From Membranipora membranacea (Eukaryota; Bryozoa; Gymnolaemata; Cheilostomatida; Membraniporidae), in assembly GCA_914767715.1 (NCBI GenBank), contig OU612075.1:7750001-7814000 (forward strand): a stretch of DNA of 64,000 nt, in the 5' to 3' direction. Positions 37,801 through 48,500 of the stretch are shown piece after piece (position 1 is the first letter of the stretch; every line of letters begins with the position of its first letter). The notes under the pieces are model-generated. The model was not told where the DNA came from, did not search any database, and was given only the letters and a program-made list of their open reading frames with translations. A program made the position numbers and the translations under genes.

Positions 37801-38645
37801 TATGGCTACTCTTATACACTAAGGTAATTATAAAACATGATGTCCTTTATGATGATTACATAAGAAAATGTCATCTGACACTATGGTTAGAAATTGCCCA
37901 TGTTTATCTGTGAGGTGTTTATGGGTATGTTCTGTGCAAGCGCAATAGTAAGCTATCAGCCTTATCTACTTTGGAAAACTGTAAAAGCTGTATCTCAACA
38001 AAAATTAATGTACAATGTCTAATGTTATCTAATTTAGTGGGAAAAAGTAGCAATTAAGTATACCGAAGAGGTAGCTTATTGGGCTTGTACAGTACATTCC
38101 AAAAAATACCTTGTAGACGTGGGGTAGGGACAATTTTTACTCAGAAATGGTTTTTTTTGCAGTGTACAAAAACTGCTGCAGAACTAGCTGTCAGACTATA
38201 ATTACTATTGTCTTTTGGAAGTCTCTAAATTTTAAAATTTATTCCGTAAAATGCAATAACCAAATAGGCCATGTAAAGCATCAATCCACCCCTATTTTCA
38301 CTTTCTCATGGATGTTTTTTGAAATAAATAAACCTCGGAAGGACCCTAAAAAATGGTGTGGTATTAATTCAAGTGTAATCAATCAAAAAACAAGACTAGA
38401 CGAAAAAAAAAAGATTTCACCTCAAGCCCAGTATTATTTAGTTACTGGCAAATCTTGATTATGGATATTTCTCTATGTAAAGGATTTGAGCTATATTTTT
38501 ATCCTTAGGCATTGAAACCCAATACATCTTTTTTGTCTGCAGGGACGATACATATCATTGCTGTAGATTACTCAAAGGATGACTTACCAATAATTGAGAC
38601 AAGCATCACAATAAGTGTTGTACACGCTATCTCTATAAAACTCAT
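19806..38645 (-). CDS. EPHX1: Microsomal epoxide hydrolase, tandem copy 2 with C-terminal extension
   Basis: Same ten-exon structure and phases as copy 1: 38588-38645, 34566-34681, 24578-24748, 24009-24084, 23421-23591, 21918-22126, 21313-21463, 20757-20988, 20270-20391 and 19806-19963. The protein is 487 residues with an N-terminal anchor, HGWPGS, GGDWGS (nucleophile Asp227), Glu410 (KHEM) and His437 (GGHFAAFEDPE), so activity is expected. Three oddities stand out. The TAG that ends copy 1 is TGG here, so translation runs 29 residues further to TAA at 19806-19808. Introns 1 and 2 are 3.9 and 9.8 kb, against 270 and 814 bp in copy 1. Intron 2 contains an oppositely oriented gene. The donor of exon 4 (GTCTTT) is weak. 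Exon 5 is almost identical to copy 1 at the DNA level while neighbouring exons differ much more. It could be a functional paralogue with another substrate range. Confidence 0.9.
22248..22296. repeat. GC-rich dispersed repeat fragment
   Basis: CCGTCGGACGAGGGGCAAAA followed by GGGGGCTCAGACTAAG. Same family as 24172-24230 and, in reverse orientation, 10728-10785 and 51735-51786. It lies in an intron of EPHX copy 2. Confidence 0.55.
24172..24230. repeat. GC-rich dispersed repeat fragment with poly-G run
   Basis: A G homopolymer, then GGGCGTCGGCCGGGGGCAAA and GGGGCTCAGACTAAG. It is the most GC-rich patch in the window and stands out against an AT-rich background. Confidence 0.55.
24938..25050. 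mobile_element. Hairpin miniature element, AGAACAAGTTT family, copy 2
   Basis: The arms are CTAGAACAAGTTTGTTCCCT and its near inverse, ending AACTTGGATTCTAG. The interior has GGGTAT/ATACCC pairing at the place where copy 1 has its inner hairpin. It lies in intron 2 of EPHX copy 2. Confidence 0.68.
25809..25880. repeat. Degenerate TTGGGATTTCCCAA palindromic array
   Basis: About four units of roughly 17 bp, each close to TTGGGATTTCCCAACT. Each unit is itself palindromic. It lies about 0.6 kb upstream of the antisense gene in the same intron. Confidence 0.55.
26478..33353 (+). CDS. Multi-exon gene of unrecognised family, antisense inside EPHX copy 2, one in-frame TGA
   Basis: I do not recognise this family with certainty. 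Fourteen exons chain in phase: 26478-26653, 27027-28015, 28320-28503, 28611-28894, 29615-29826, 30031-30244, 30424-30504, 30677-30918, 31172-31662, 31769-32085, 32206-32325, 32543-32650, 32810-32938 and 33058-33353, about 1,281 residues. Visible features are a Cys/His cluster (H90, C95, C98, H102), a Pro/Gln-rich stretch near 115-135, a basic run at 273-282, WHDHS at 412-416 with YDP at 432-434, GDSPARAFESG at 545-555 followed by C564-x-C566, and ENQERFF at 834-840. Spaced Asp, Asp and Glu blocks with a nearby Cys pair recall RNase H-fold transposases, but this is inference. A TGA at 30163-30165 (codon 660) interrupts exon 6 while all other frames stay open. The start is uncertain; an ATG at 26391 is in frame. 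It may be a transposon-derived gene or a recently broken copy. Confidence 0.6.
30163..30165 (+). other. In-frame TGA in exon 6 of the antisense gene
   Basis: It lies between CTCCTCTGCACAAAT and CTTGACTCC. The frame before and after it is open, and the exon's phases match both neighbours. No GT donor precedes it within the exon that would splice it out. It could be a disabling mutation, a sequencing error, readthrough or, least likely, selenocysteine. Confidence 0.75.
34901..34996. repeat. Short inverted-repeat element
   Basis: ATCAGTGGTAGGGATT at 34901-34916 is exactly inverted at 34981-34996 (the 16-bp arm ends CACTGAT), with about 64 bp between. Only one copy was seen. It lies in intron 1 of EPHX copy 2. 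Confidence 0.6.
35662..36030. repeat. 59-bp tandem array, about six units
   Basis: The unit begins TATCTCTGTGTATCTAAACT and contains GGTTCCTCGCTGTGAATCGC. Starts recur at about 35662, 35721, 35780, 35839, 35898, 35957 and 36016, a period of 59. Units differ by only a few bases, so the array is young or homogenised. Confidence 0.85.
36050..36365. repeat. About 65-bp imperfect tandem repeats
   Basis: Units contain GCTGACTGAATCAGATAATT, CTCTGATTAAATCTGTAATG and CGTCGTGAACCCGCCTCCTG. Three to four units are present, one interrupted. The word AATCAGATAATTCTCTGATT is itself palindromic. It directly follows the 59-bp array, and the two may belong to one larger element. Confidence 0.75.
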
Positions 38646-39580
38646 GGTGATCTAGAAAAAAAAACCAACTTAAAAATTCCTGCAAGTTCCTCATTACAAC
38701 CATTACATTTTCCAACCGAATGATTTAGCTGCTCTCAACTGCTTGATAAATAAGTTTGCAACATGACAGCAGATGACAATGCCTCATCTTCCCGAAACAT
38801 GAATTGTTCTAAAGTAGGCAGATTTGTTACGCCTTATTTTTAAGAGAGTCTGACATGTGAAACTGCTGAAGCAGCCCATCCCATATGACTTAACTGCATG
38901 GTCCAAGTAGGAAAGATAAATCAACATCAAACAATTTATAATATTATCAATTTTGTATTATATTGAGTTTGACTATTAAAATAAAATAGAAAATTAAAAT
39001 GAGCTACCACTAATAAAGACACCTCACGAACCTCAAAGTTTCTGCTCCTCTAAGTCTACTCACTACTGCATCATGTTTCTGATATCTCATCAGCAAACTA
39101 AGAAGTGATCCTCCAGCCAGACAATACTCAATTTATAATAAAAAATCTTCATGAAGTTGTTCTAGATCCTTCTCCCTAGGGGGCACAGCCGTTTAGTCGA
39201 TTGAGAATATTGCGCCATAAAATTGATATAATTCAAATGGTCACAAATACTGTCACCAGCTTCTATTTCTAGCTGATCCTACGTTGATTCCTTATGGCAT
39301 TGAAAAGGTCCTTGATCCTCTTCCCGCCCAAGACCCTGTAACTGAATTCCTGTTGTCCTAAAAATCTATGTATGCTCGAAAAGTGCTTAATCATGATTCA
39401 TGATTCATGATTCATCATGATTCATCATCATCATAGTAAGTCAGTCTGGTTCGGCAGATACAGATGCATAAGGGAACATAAGGGAACTACAATAATCACT
39501 TTAAGGATCAGCAATGAGGATACAATAATGACATAAAAATAAGCTTTCATTGGAATGAAAACTTTCATTTTTTGTGCACA

Positions 39581-39644
39581 AATTGATTTAATCATATAAA
39601 AGACATATATATATATATATGTCTTTTATATGATTAAATCAATT
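39581..39644. repeat. Perfect 64-bp palindrome
   Basis: The sequence from AATTGATTTAATCATATAAA through a central (AT)n to its exact inverse has no mismatch and no spacer. The centre is a TA microsatellite. It could extrude as a cruciform, or be transcribed into a hairpin. Confidence 0.9.
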
Positions 39645-40300
39645 GCGTCATAAAAATTGATAATTAAAACCCACTTTGCAACTTGTAGTCAACTCAGCGT
39701 GTGTTGTTTGAGAGAGCAATAAATATGCTGGTGTGCAATCAAAGTCTCGTCAATTCACCCTAGTGACCGCTCAGTGAGCGGCATAGAGGCTTAGTGCCGT
39801 CACAAGAGCAATAATATATAATATCAAGTCTCTAATCCATGTTAAAAAAGCTATCTCTTGCTTCCAGCTGATATTGTTCTTAACATATTGACAAGCTATG
39901 AAACTGAACAGCAAAAGGTTGGAGTTGAAGTCCCCAACACTTAGAAATGGCGTTAATTTGCAAGAAAATCAAGGATTTGGTCGTAGGAACTAAAGCTTCT
40001 TTTTATTTGATTAGTCTAGTCAGGAAATAGCGTGCTTAGCTGATTGAAAGCAGGCAAAAAGAGCCATTGACAAAAAACAATATTGACCTCAAGAGCTTAC
40101 ATAACAACAAAGATATCATCTTAAGCTTTCACACCAGCGCTAAACTTGTCAAGTAGAACATGACAAAGGTAAGACGAAATGCGAAAGCTTTGCTTGACAC
40201 AAACATATCAAATATGCAAACTACACATGTATGTTCAATTCTCAACATAAATTAACAGGATCCAGTAAAATAACTTGGAGGGTAGACTATAATAGTTTAA

Positions 40301-40416
40301 AATATTTGGGAGGGCTCACAAATCATTACCAAAAAATAATAAACAAGACATTTCCTATGTGAGAGGCATTCTGGGTACACATCAATAACAATGCATGGGA
40401 GATCGCACACCAAATG
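40301..40416. repeat. Dispersed repeat, GGGAGATCGCA family, copy 2
   Basis: AGGGCTCACAAATC, GAGAGGCATTCTGGG, ATCAATAACAATGCATGG and GAGATCGCACACCAAATGT match 19216-19318 in the same order. It lies about 0.2 kb beyond the stop of ARGLU1 and may be within its 3' UTR. Confidence 0.5.
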
Positions 40417-40624
40417 TAAAACTACATCTGATAGGAATACAAAGAGTGCACAACCTCGCATACTGCCATCTACCAAATTTAGGTACGATTTATCTCCACC
40501 TGAGACGGACACCTTTTTTCATTCAATCGGTAGATCATCAACCTGAAGGGATATCTTATTTACAAGAATCATGTGACTATCTGTACATAGTTAGAGGCAG
40601 CTAGCGGGCCGCCTGGCTACAATG

Positions 40625-43600
40625 TCATTTAGGCCCTAAAGAGAACGATAATTTAGGCCGTTTCTTATCCTTTTTGTTAAGAATCATTGCTTGTTCCTGA
40701 TCTTGCTTTTGTCGCTCTAATTTTTCTCTGGCCTGTCTCTCTTCTAACACTTTACGTTGTTCTTCAACCAACTTCAACTGTTCTTCAGCCTGTAAAAGAG
40801 ATAATACTGAAAACCATGCAAACTGATATAATTCAAGACAAGGGAGAAAAAGAGAATTGTATTTTGGGTCCACTCTGGTCATCAACAACATTAATGCATA
40901 AGAATCTATTGTGAAATTTCCAGGGAATTTATGTTATGCGTCTTTCAATGGATTATTAAGCAGCATCAGTTGTATTATATATTTGTCAAATATTGGAACT
41001 CTGTATCTTGTAACTTGTAAGCCCACTGCCCTTCAGGGTAAGTTTCTGTCCTGGGAATACAACATGTTGGCTCTGGTGCCTTTCTAGAATGTCATACGAT
41101 TGCTTTGAGTTCTATCTTCAGACAGAATTTTGGTTTACAATAATCTGGTCACACTATTTTAAGTTAGCCCAGATCTTGATGTGATTATGGAATCACAGCT
41201 TAGTTCACTGACAAAAAATATTTCTTTCAAATATACTGCTTTAGTTGGGAGTTATTCTCTCTAAATCAGTGGGCATAGTTAAGGGAGCACAACTCTTATT
41301 TAATCATGGGACCATTGTCAATTAGAATATTCGCTACAGCAGTACAGCAGTACCAGCCATATTCACTATTATAGGATGACAAGATAACAGAGCTGAGCTA
41401 ATTCAGAATAAACCAGCCTTGTAGAAGGGCCTGACGGGGGTTAACCAAACTGATACAAACTTTTATGCTGTGCCTGCGTCTTGATCACACACTTTTGGAA
41501 TTATGACCATTGAAATGGTAGCTCCAGGTTACAATCCCTCATCCTATAGCTAAAAGTATTATCAGCCATGCTCTTGCTTAACCATAACATTTATCGGCGG
41601 AACAAGTATTCACATCAAGTTCGTTTTCACACACACCAATGTGTCCTGGAACCCAAATGACTTACAGCAGTTCTCAAATAGTATTTTAGATAAAACTTGA
41701 CACTTATCACCAACTTACCAGGCGCCGCTGCTGATCCTCGATTTTTTTATTATTCTCCTCCAATATTTTCTCCAACTCTTCGCGCTTTTGCTTCTCCTCT
41801 TCCTAAAAAAACAGCTTAAACTACTGATATCCGCTTCGGGCAGAGAGTGGCCCCTCCCACCTAAACACTGACTAGGTACTAGGTCTTTTCGTGACAGAAT
41901 AAAAAACTTTTATAAAATATTCCACTCGAAAAATTTACACCAGGAAGATATACATATCTGGAAACATTCATCATCAACCATTTAAATCTATTATAATATA
42001 ATATATTATATATTCTTGTTACGGTCTCAGCACAAGAAAGGAAAGCAAAGAGGACAGGGAAAATATTGTGATAAACTTATTCTTTTCAATGAATGCATGC
42101 TGCATCCATTTGATCTACTATTTGTTTATTGTATATCATCATCACACAGCCTATGTTACTGTTGTACGTACCGAGCGACGCTGAAAAATTACCTACACGC
42201 TGTCACAAAGCAGTGACAGCAGTGGTTATATAATTATATATATATATATATCATATAATATAATATATATAATGTATTATGTGAGACGGAGGGAGGGTTA
42301 AACCTGTGATCCCTATCCGCCTGCACACCTCTCACAAGTTAAGCTATATAGCATCATATAAACCACTTGATGAGACAGGATCATAGAGTTATCCCCTCTA
42401 TGGACAGGATCCATTCATCCGATGATAAGAGATTCCATCAGTGCATTAATTATTTTGGTTTTATAAATACACGAGGTACAAAATGTATGAGAGAGAATAT
42501 TCATTATACTGCATCACATCAATGGTTTTCTACTTACCCAAATAAATTCATGGCTAGAAAACAGCGTCCTGACAAACAGGTGTGACCGTACATGCAAGAG
42601 CAAGGTATGATGGAGAGAGAATATGTATGTATGTAGTTAATGCACAAGATTGGGACTATGACCCTCAATTGTCAACTCAATAGAGAGGCACTAATGGAAT
42701 GGTTAGAGTACGGTACATTATCCTAGCCTATGGTCCGCCTGCACTACTCAACAGAGGCTCATGAGAATTCTTTCTACTTGATCTACACTTTCAGTAGTTG
42801 AGGCACTAAAACAGGAGGGCATAGAGTAATTGGTTAGCCATTCAAACTGTGACAGAAAGAGTAACATTCATCCAATCAACACGGACACTTTGGTGGAGAG
42901 AAAACTTATTTAACTTGGGAGTAACAGCTTAATCGACTGTTTGGTCAAGTCGTATGCTTATATATGCTGCGGCTGCATAGATCGCCCTGATCATAAACAG
43001 GCATCAAACTGAGTATGAAACAGATCCAACATTTTTCCGGTTGATTACAAAACTTTGAATGTTTGATAATTGATTTTGTTTGATCCGAAAGCAAGACTAG
43101 TTCCATACTCAATTATGGCTGTGAGCAACAGATTTCAAAAACAGAAATTGACTGTTGCGCAAAACCATTGTGGATTCCCTCCCGCAGGTAAAATTGGTAT
43201 CACACTTTACCTCCTGAAGTTTTTGCTGCTCAATCCGATGTTGACGCTCTTTTTCTAATTCCTCGAGCATCTGTTTTTCCATCTTTTGTTTGACCTCATC
43301 AACTCGCCGTTGAACTTCAGCTTCAATCTCAGCTTGCCGCTTGCTCAGTTCTTCCTCCACCCTCTGTTTGACGATCGTATCGACACGCTTGGCCACTTCC
43401 TCCTCGATAAGCTTTTCTTCCATTTCCTTTTGACGACTGAAAACAAAAATCACAAACATTTTTTTTGACAAGCTTTTTGGTTTGGCTGCTGATCAAAGTT
43501 TTGATTACCATCTAAAACTTTCACATACCGAGGGACAATTTTTGAGTGTACAGAATCTACTCTAAATCATGCCTGTGAGCACCATAATTTGATCATATCA

Positions 43601-44731
43601 CTTTGGATCAATTGGTGACTATCACTTCAAAGCAAATGGCCCCAGCCTATGTTTTATTGGAAGTCCATGAGTGAACCAATAGCACATCATGTTAAAGTCT
43701 TGAATTGAAAGTAGATTATGATGAGTACAAATACTAAATAAATACTTTATGCTTACAATCAAAATCGAATTAGCCTACTTTTTTTCCTGAATATATTATT
43801 TGTGGAGGTAGGCCTACTCTACTGTGTTGCCTCAACCTGTTTACCAGCATTGAAATATTGTATCGTTGGAGAGATAGTTATGCAGAAGCCGTCAGTCTAA
43901 TTTATGATTTACAGGTACCAGTCGCTGATATTTTCAGGCCATATCACTGTTGTCTTGTCAAGACAAAGGAAGTAGCTGATAATCAACATAGACTTCATTT
44001 ACGCTGGTACCAGTCAGTTAGTCGTACTTAAATCATGCATTTGAAATATAAAATAACCCACATTTTTCTCTGTCTCTCAATTTCTTCTGCTTTATCACGC
44101 TCATCCTTGCTCATGTGCCGCCGGCTGACGTCTCTACCAAACAAATCTGTATCACTGTCTGAGCTAGCAGATCTTGAGCGTTTCCTAAGAGGAACATGAA
44201 ACTTTGATATTACTGGACCACAGGATAGGCTATGCCATGAATACATGGGGCAACAAAATAATATCGAAAAGCCAATTCATGTCAACTCAAACTGGCCCTA
44301 ATGAATAATTACTAACAGAGATAAGGCTACCAGCAGATCTTTAACTAAGCTACTTCTACTAGTACTAGTAAGGTATCTCACTCTGAGGTGGACATGTATA
44401 TATCACTTGTTCTACTAGATAAAATGGGTAGTCTGGTAGGGGAAAAACATGAAATATGCAACAAAAATGTTGTTTAAGAGGCCTTTAGTTGTCTGAGCTT
44501 CAGCAATGGATAACAACAATTGGAAAAGGATTTGGTTTGCTTTCAAATTCAATTATTATAATAATAGTTTACACATCTTCCTGGCTGAACTTACTCAGTA
44601 TTTTCTTTCCTCCTCTCTTCTCTCCTTCTTCTGTCCCTAGATCTTGATCTATGCCTCTTGTGTTTGCTTTTACGTCTACTGCTGTTTGATGCATATGCAG
44701 CTGTTGGACTCCTACTCCGTGAGCGAGGCAT
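40625..44731 (-). CDS. ARGLU1: Arginine and glutamate-rich protein 1 (ARGLU1)
   Basis: ARGLU1 is a nuclear RNA-binding and Mediator-interacting protein that modulates splicing and transcription. Five exons on the minus strand: 44595-44731, 44062-44184, 43211-43436, 41719-41802 and 40625-40789. Phases agree, giving 244 residues (human 273). The N-terminus is an Arg/Ser-rich region (MPRSRSRSPTAAY, then KHKRHRSRSRDRRRR) with an SDSDTDLFGR motif. The rest is a continuous Glu/Arg coiled coil, including RQRKIRQKEMEEKLIEEE, LEKILEENNKKIEDQQ and AEEQLKLVEEQRKVLEE, ending PKLSFSLGPK as in vertebrate ARGLU1. The junction of exons 2 and 3 (AT|T, Ile) restores the conserved RQRKI, confirming the donor choice. 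It is single copy and complete. The start faces AASDH across about 0.77 kb, so the two probably share promoter sequence. Confidence 0.95.
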
Positions 44732-45500
44732 GATATTGATAATGTGTTGAAAAGACTATTATGGCTGAAAGTTCAATTCCAGCATCCAGTCAGCTCAATA
44801 AACTGACAGGACAGTGAGTTCCGGTAATTGACGGAATTCAACGACATTGATTAACAACAGTTCCACTTGCAATGTTTATGTCATACACTTACTTGTAAAA
44901 TTGACTCTCATTGGATAAAACTAGCAAATCATAATACAAACTTTAAACTAACCAAAGTACTTCAAAGAAAGAAGGTAAATCTAAGTAAGCCCCATCCGAC
45001 GGATAGGTTCTAAGGCTAGGACAATTAACCATGAGAAAAACCACTTCATACAAAAATTGGTAGTGCAGTCTTTTTGGCTTTGATTGTCCCTATCATGGCC
45101 TGTAATGAAACACTCATCACCCTAGGCAACAAGACATGGAGACTTCCTCTCTATCCAACCATATTTTAATTAAGGTCACACATTTACATTATATATAACT
45201 CCATGGGACTCTGACCAGTAATATTTTGGTCAGTCTGTATTTTTGCTTAATTTAATTTAACAATTATGAACTTAACCATTCTAGCATTTTGGCTGTGAGT
45301 GTGTGTGTGTGTAGTTATTGGGAGTCTTGTCTGCAGCTGGTGTCAGTTTATATTGATGTTGTAATTGTACATTCTTTTAGGGGACTCACCACGCAAATGG
45401 TGGCCAACACTAAGATCTACTAAACATCCATGTTTGGTTTGGTTTCTTTTTAATGAGTCTACATGGTACTCGAAGTTGCATTTTTTAGCCTGTTTTAGTC
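44732..45500. promoter_or_regulatory. Shared upstream region of ARGLU1 (minus) and AASDH (plus)
   Basis: The two start codons diverge with 769 bp between them. The span has no exon of either gene that I can support, apart from uncertain 5' sequence of AASDH after about 45380. It includes a short GT microsatellite at 45297-45311. No TATA box or initiator could be assigned. The bidirectional promoter is inferred from geometry alone. Confidence 0.45.
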
Positions 45501-48500
45501 ATGATTCCATCGACAAAGACAGATTCATTTTGCTTATCGTGCGCTAAGAAACAGTGTGTAGGAGTAGATAAGGATCTTCCGCCATTCAGAGTAAAGGATC
45601 TAGTAAATAGGTAGGTGACTCTGTGATTGGATTAATTGTATTGTAAACTCTATACATTGAAGAAATGAACAACAAAGCTTGCGTCATCCATGTCCTAGTG
45701 TCCCAACGCTTTAAATGCAATGATACATTGGGTGGATGGATAGATTTATTCGGTCAAGAAATAAAGGTTTCTCGATAAAAGTCTTGGTGCTGTGCTAAAA
45801 TATTCAGTAGCATATTCGATGAAAGGTCGAAATAATTCTTAAAAAACATTGGCATACACTACTCACTATTGTTCATATACATTTATGCTATATAAAAAGA
45901 AAAATCTAAGTGAGAAATATCCTAGAGACCAACGAAACAAAGCAAAATATTACAAAAACCTAACAACATGCCAATGTTTGTTGCGAATCCAGAAACTAGC
46001 ATGCAAAACATAATCTGTCAGGTCTAGACAATAAGTTTTGCTACAGGAAATGTAATGTCATCTTGCGTTGATAATGACGTTTGTGTGCAATCGTTTTTAA
46101 CTGTTATATTACAGCTGCTACAAAAACGGAGTACCCTTCCTACCTTTGGATCTTTCAGCGTCGTTATGGATGAATTGGATTCCTAGGTTGAAAATATGTC
46201 TGAAGATTATCACATGCAAAGATCTAAAAAGCCCAAATATGGAGTAAGCGGTGTTAACCTTTATGTCCTCAATTTTTTTAGTCGAGAAGACTTAAGCTAT
46301 AGCTCCACGTAACGATGTAATCACAGGCCGATGGCATGTCTAGACATGCTAGGCCGATCTCACACTGCTACACAGGCCTATGAGTTAATACTCGATGGTT
46401 TAGTGAGTCATAGTGGGGTAATAAATCAGGTGCCTAGATTGACCAATTAACTCCCTCAGTTCAATCGATTGACCAATGATATTTAATGGGCGTGTTAACA
46501 AATGACCGGATATAGTGATGTCATATTAAATCCGGGTCTTTGTCACTTAGAATCTTCACCAAATAAAATTTCATTCTTCTGTAAAATTGATTTTCCTATG
46601 CTATACTATGGATGTCATGTCAGGACAGCTTCCATTTCCAAGTGATACAGCTATTACCTTCCATATTTTCACTACAGCACCACTCCTATCTTTGTAGTTA
46701 TGGTCTTTTTTATCATAAATAGGAGGATGTGATTTAACTACAGATATTATCAACTCCTCCATTTTTGATAGCCTGTCACGATTTGATAGATGACGTGTTT
46801 GACCGAGTAATTATTTAAGCAAGCAATCAACAACCAATCAGCATAGAGGATCGTCTAGATCACTCGGGCAAAAGACCAACAAGTTCGATGTCCACTTAAC
46901 ACGAGTAATCACTCGTGCAGATCCACCGATTAACCACTCGTGACCCCAAATCGATGTAAAAATCGTTACGTGGAGCTACAGCTTTAGCCTTGTGCAGGCC
47001 CACACAGCCCGACAGCCTGCCCAGGCTAAAGAAGACTTATATACTTAAATAATGAAGGGTCATTGTGTATAAAGTGAGAGAAGGCAAGTGGATAATTGAC
47101 TATTCAGGTTTAATATTTTAATCTTATCAGTAAGCTGTTGTTAATAAGTCTTTTATAAGCATATTCTTCACTTCCAGAATATGATCATTGAACAGGGCTT
47201 TTTTGTAGCTATGCAATTACTTACATGAGACATCATGTCTATAAAATAAAAGAATTTGATTATATAATTTTTATTTCAAACCATTTGGTACGCTACCTTA
47301 TTAAAAAAGTGCCCACCCTTACAAGTTTTGGTTCAATAGAAATGATAAATGCATAAAACTTGCATTTTGTTGGCATCTCGGATTAAAAAGGAAATAAATA
47401 CCCTTTATATCTTTCTGTAGATTGGTAAAAATTGATGGTGAACGATATTATCATCATTGCTGCGGGGTCATGTCATCAGATGTATCAGCTATAATGGATG
47501 ACTTGTGTTATATCGTCACAACTTCTGGAACAAGCAAACCTGAACCAAAGATAGTCTATGTGACTAAGTCATGTGTCCTCCCAAACATTAATGATTTCAT
47601 GTAAGCCTGTGAGAGATTAATTTGCAGGGCCGTAGTTCTAAGTGAGCAGGAGAGGCACTGCCTCCCCTAGAAAGCTAAATACAGTGGCCTAAAAACACAC
47701 TAATTGAATGATCCATGTCAGAATCAGCTCCTCTGGGATTTCCATTTGCTTATAATATGCCTCAAATTGCTCGGGGAGGAGCTTACTGGTGATGCTTTGG
47801 ACTTGCCTCGGACTTTCGCCTCCCCTACAATTTTTTTCTAAACTACGGCCCTGATTTTATCACACTCACCCTTGCCTTTCATAGTCCTTGGTAACTTTTA
47901 GCCATAGTTATCTCAAACGTTTGATCAGGATTCTGACTTGTGCTAAAAAGTCTCGTCGCCTTGTTCCCTAGAGGAAGGAAGTAAATACCGGAGGAAAAGT
48001 TTGCATATTCGCTTAAAATAAGTGAATTTTACGGTTAGCTAATAGTCACTCAACCTCATCGCTTTACATAAATTCCCAACTTAACTAGTGAAAATTGGCA
48101 CTAGCTAAAATTGAGTCATCCTCAAACTAGCTGAACTTAAATTTAGCTTATATTCGCTTGTCTAGGGAAAGCATTTTATATCACAGTCACATATGGATAC
48201 TACAGATACCTACAGCATACAAATTTTGTGGGTTTGGTTGGCCCCGAGGTGTGCTCCGACCTGCCTGCAAACAGAGAGCAGCCTGGTGCAGATATTGCGG
48301 CCACGACACTAAGCCACTAAAATTTTGCCGCCCATGCTTTGGGATGTGGCGTGTGATAAGACATCTGATTTTAATCAACCTTTCTAATCAACTTTTTTTT
48401 TAATCAACCTTGTAGTAAAAGATTCAGCATCACCAGCAACAGTGTGTTATTTTGCTCATCAGCTCTCACCTTTGACCCCTCAATCCTCACGCTTTTGATT

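Larger units (their letters stand above)
38646..40624. other. Intergenic between EPHX copy 2 and ARGLU1
   Basis: No exon is supported. It contains an ATTCATG microsatellite at about 39393-39433, a perfect 64-bp palindrome at 39581-39644 and a dispersed repeat at 40301-40416. It should contain the promoter of EPHX copy 2 (above 38645) and the 3' UTR of ARGLU1 (below 40625). I see no clear AATAAA for the latter. Confidence 0.5.

Noticed and set aside
38147-38458. 103-codon plus-strand frame
   Set aside because: Intron 1 of EPHX copy 2; Lys/Asn-rich translation of AT-rich DNA with no motif.
48158-48403. Cys-rich frame with CRYCG and CRPC, zinc-ribbon-like
   Set aside because: It lies in an AASDH intron between two exons that join in phase, and lacks splice sites of its own. 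Probably coincidence, though the cysteine spacing caught my eye.
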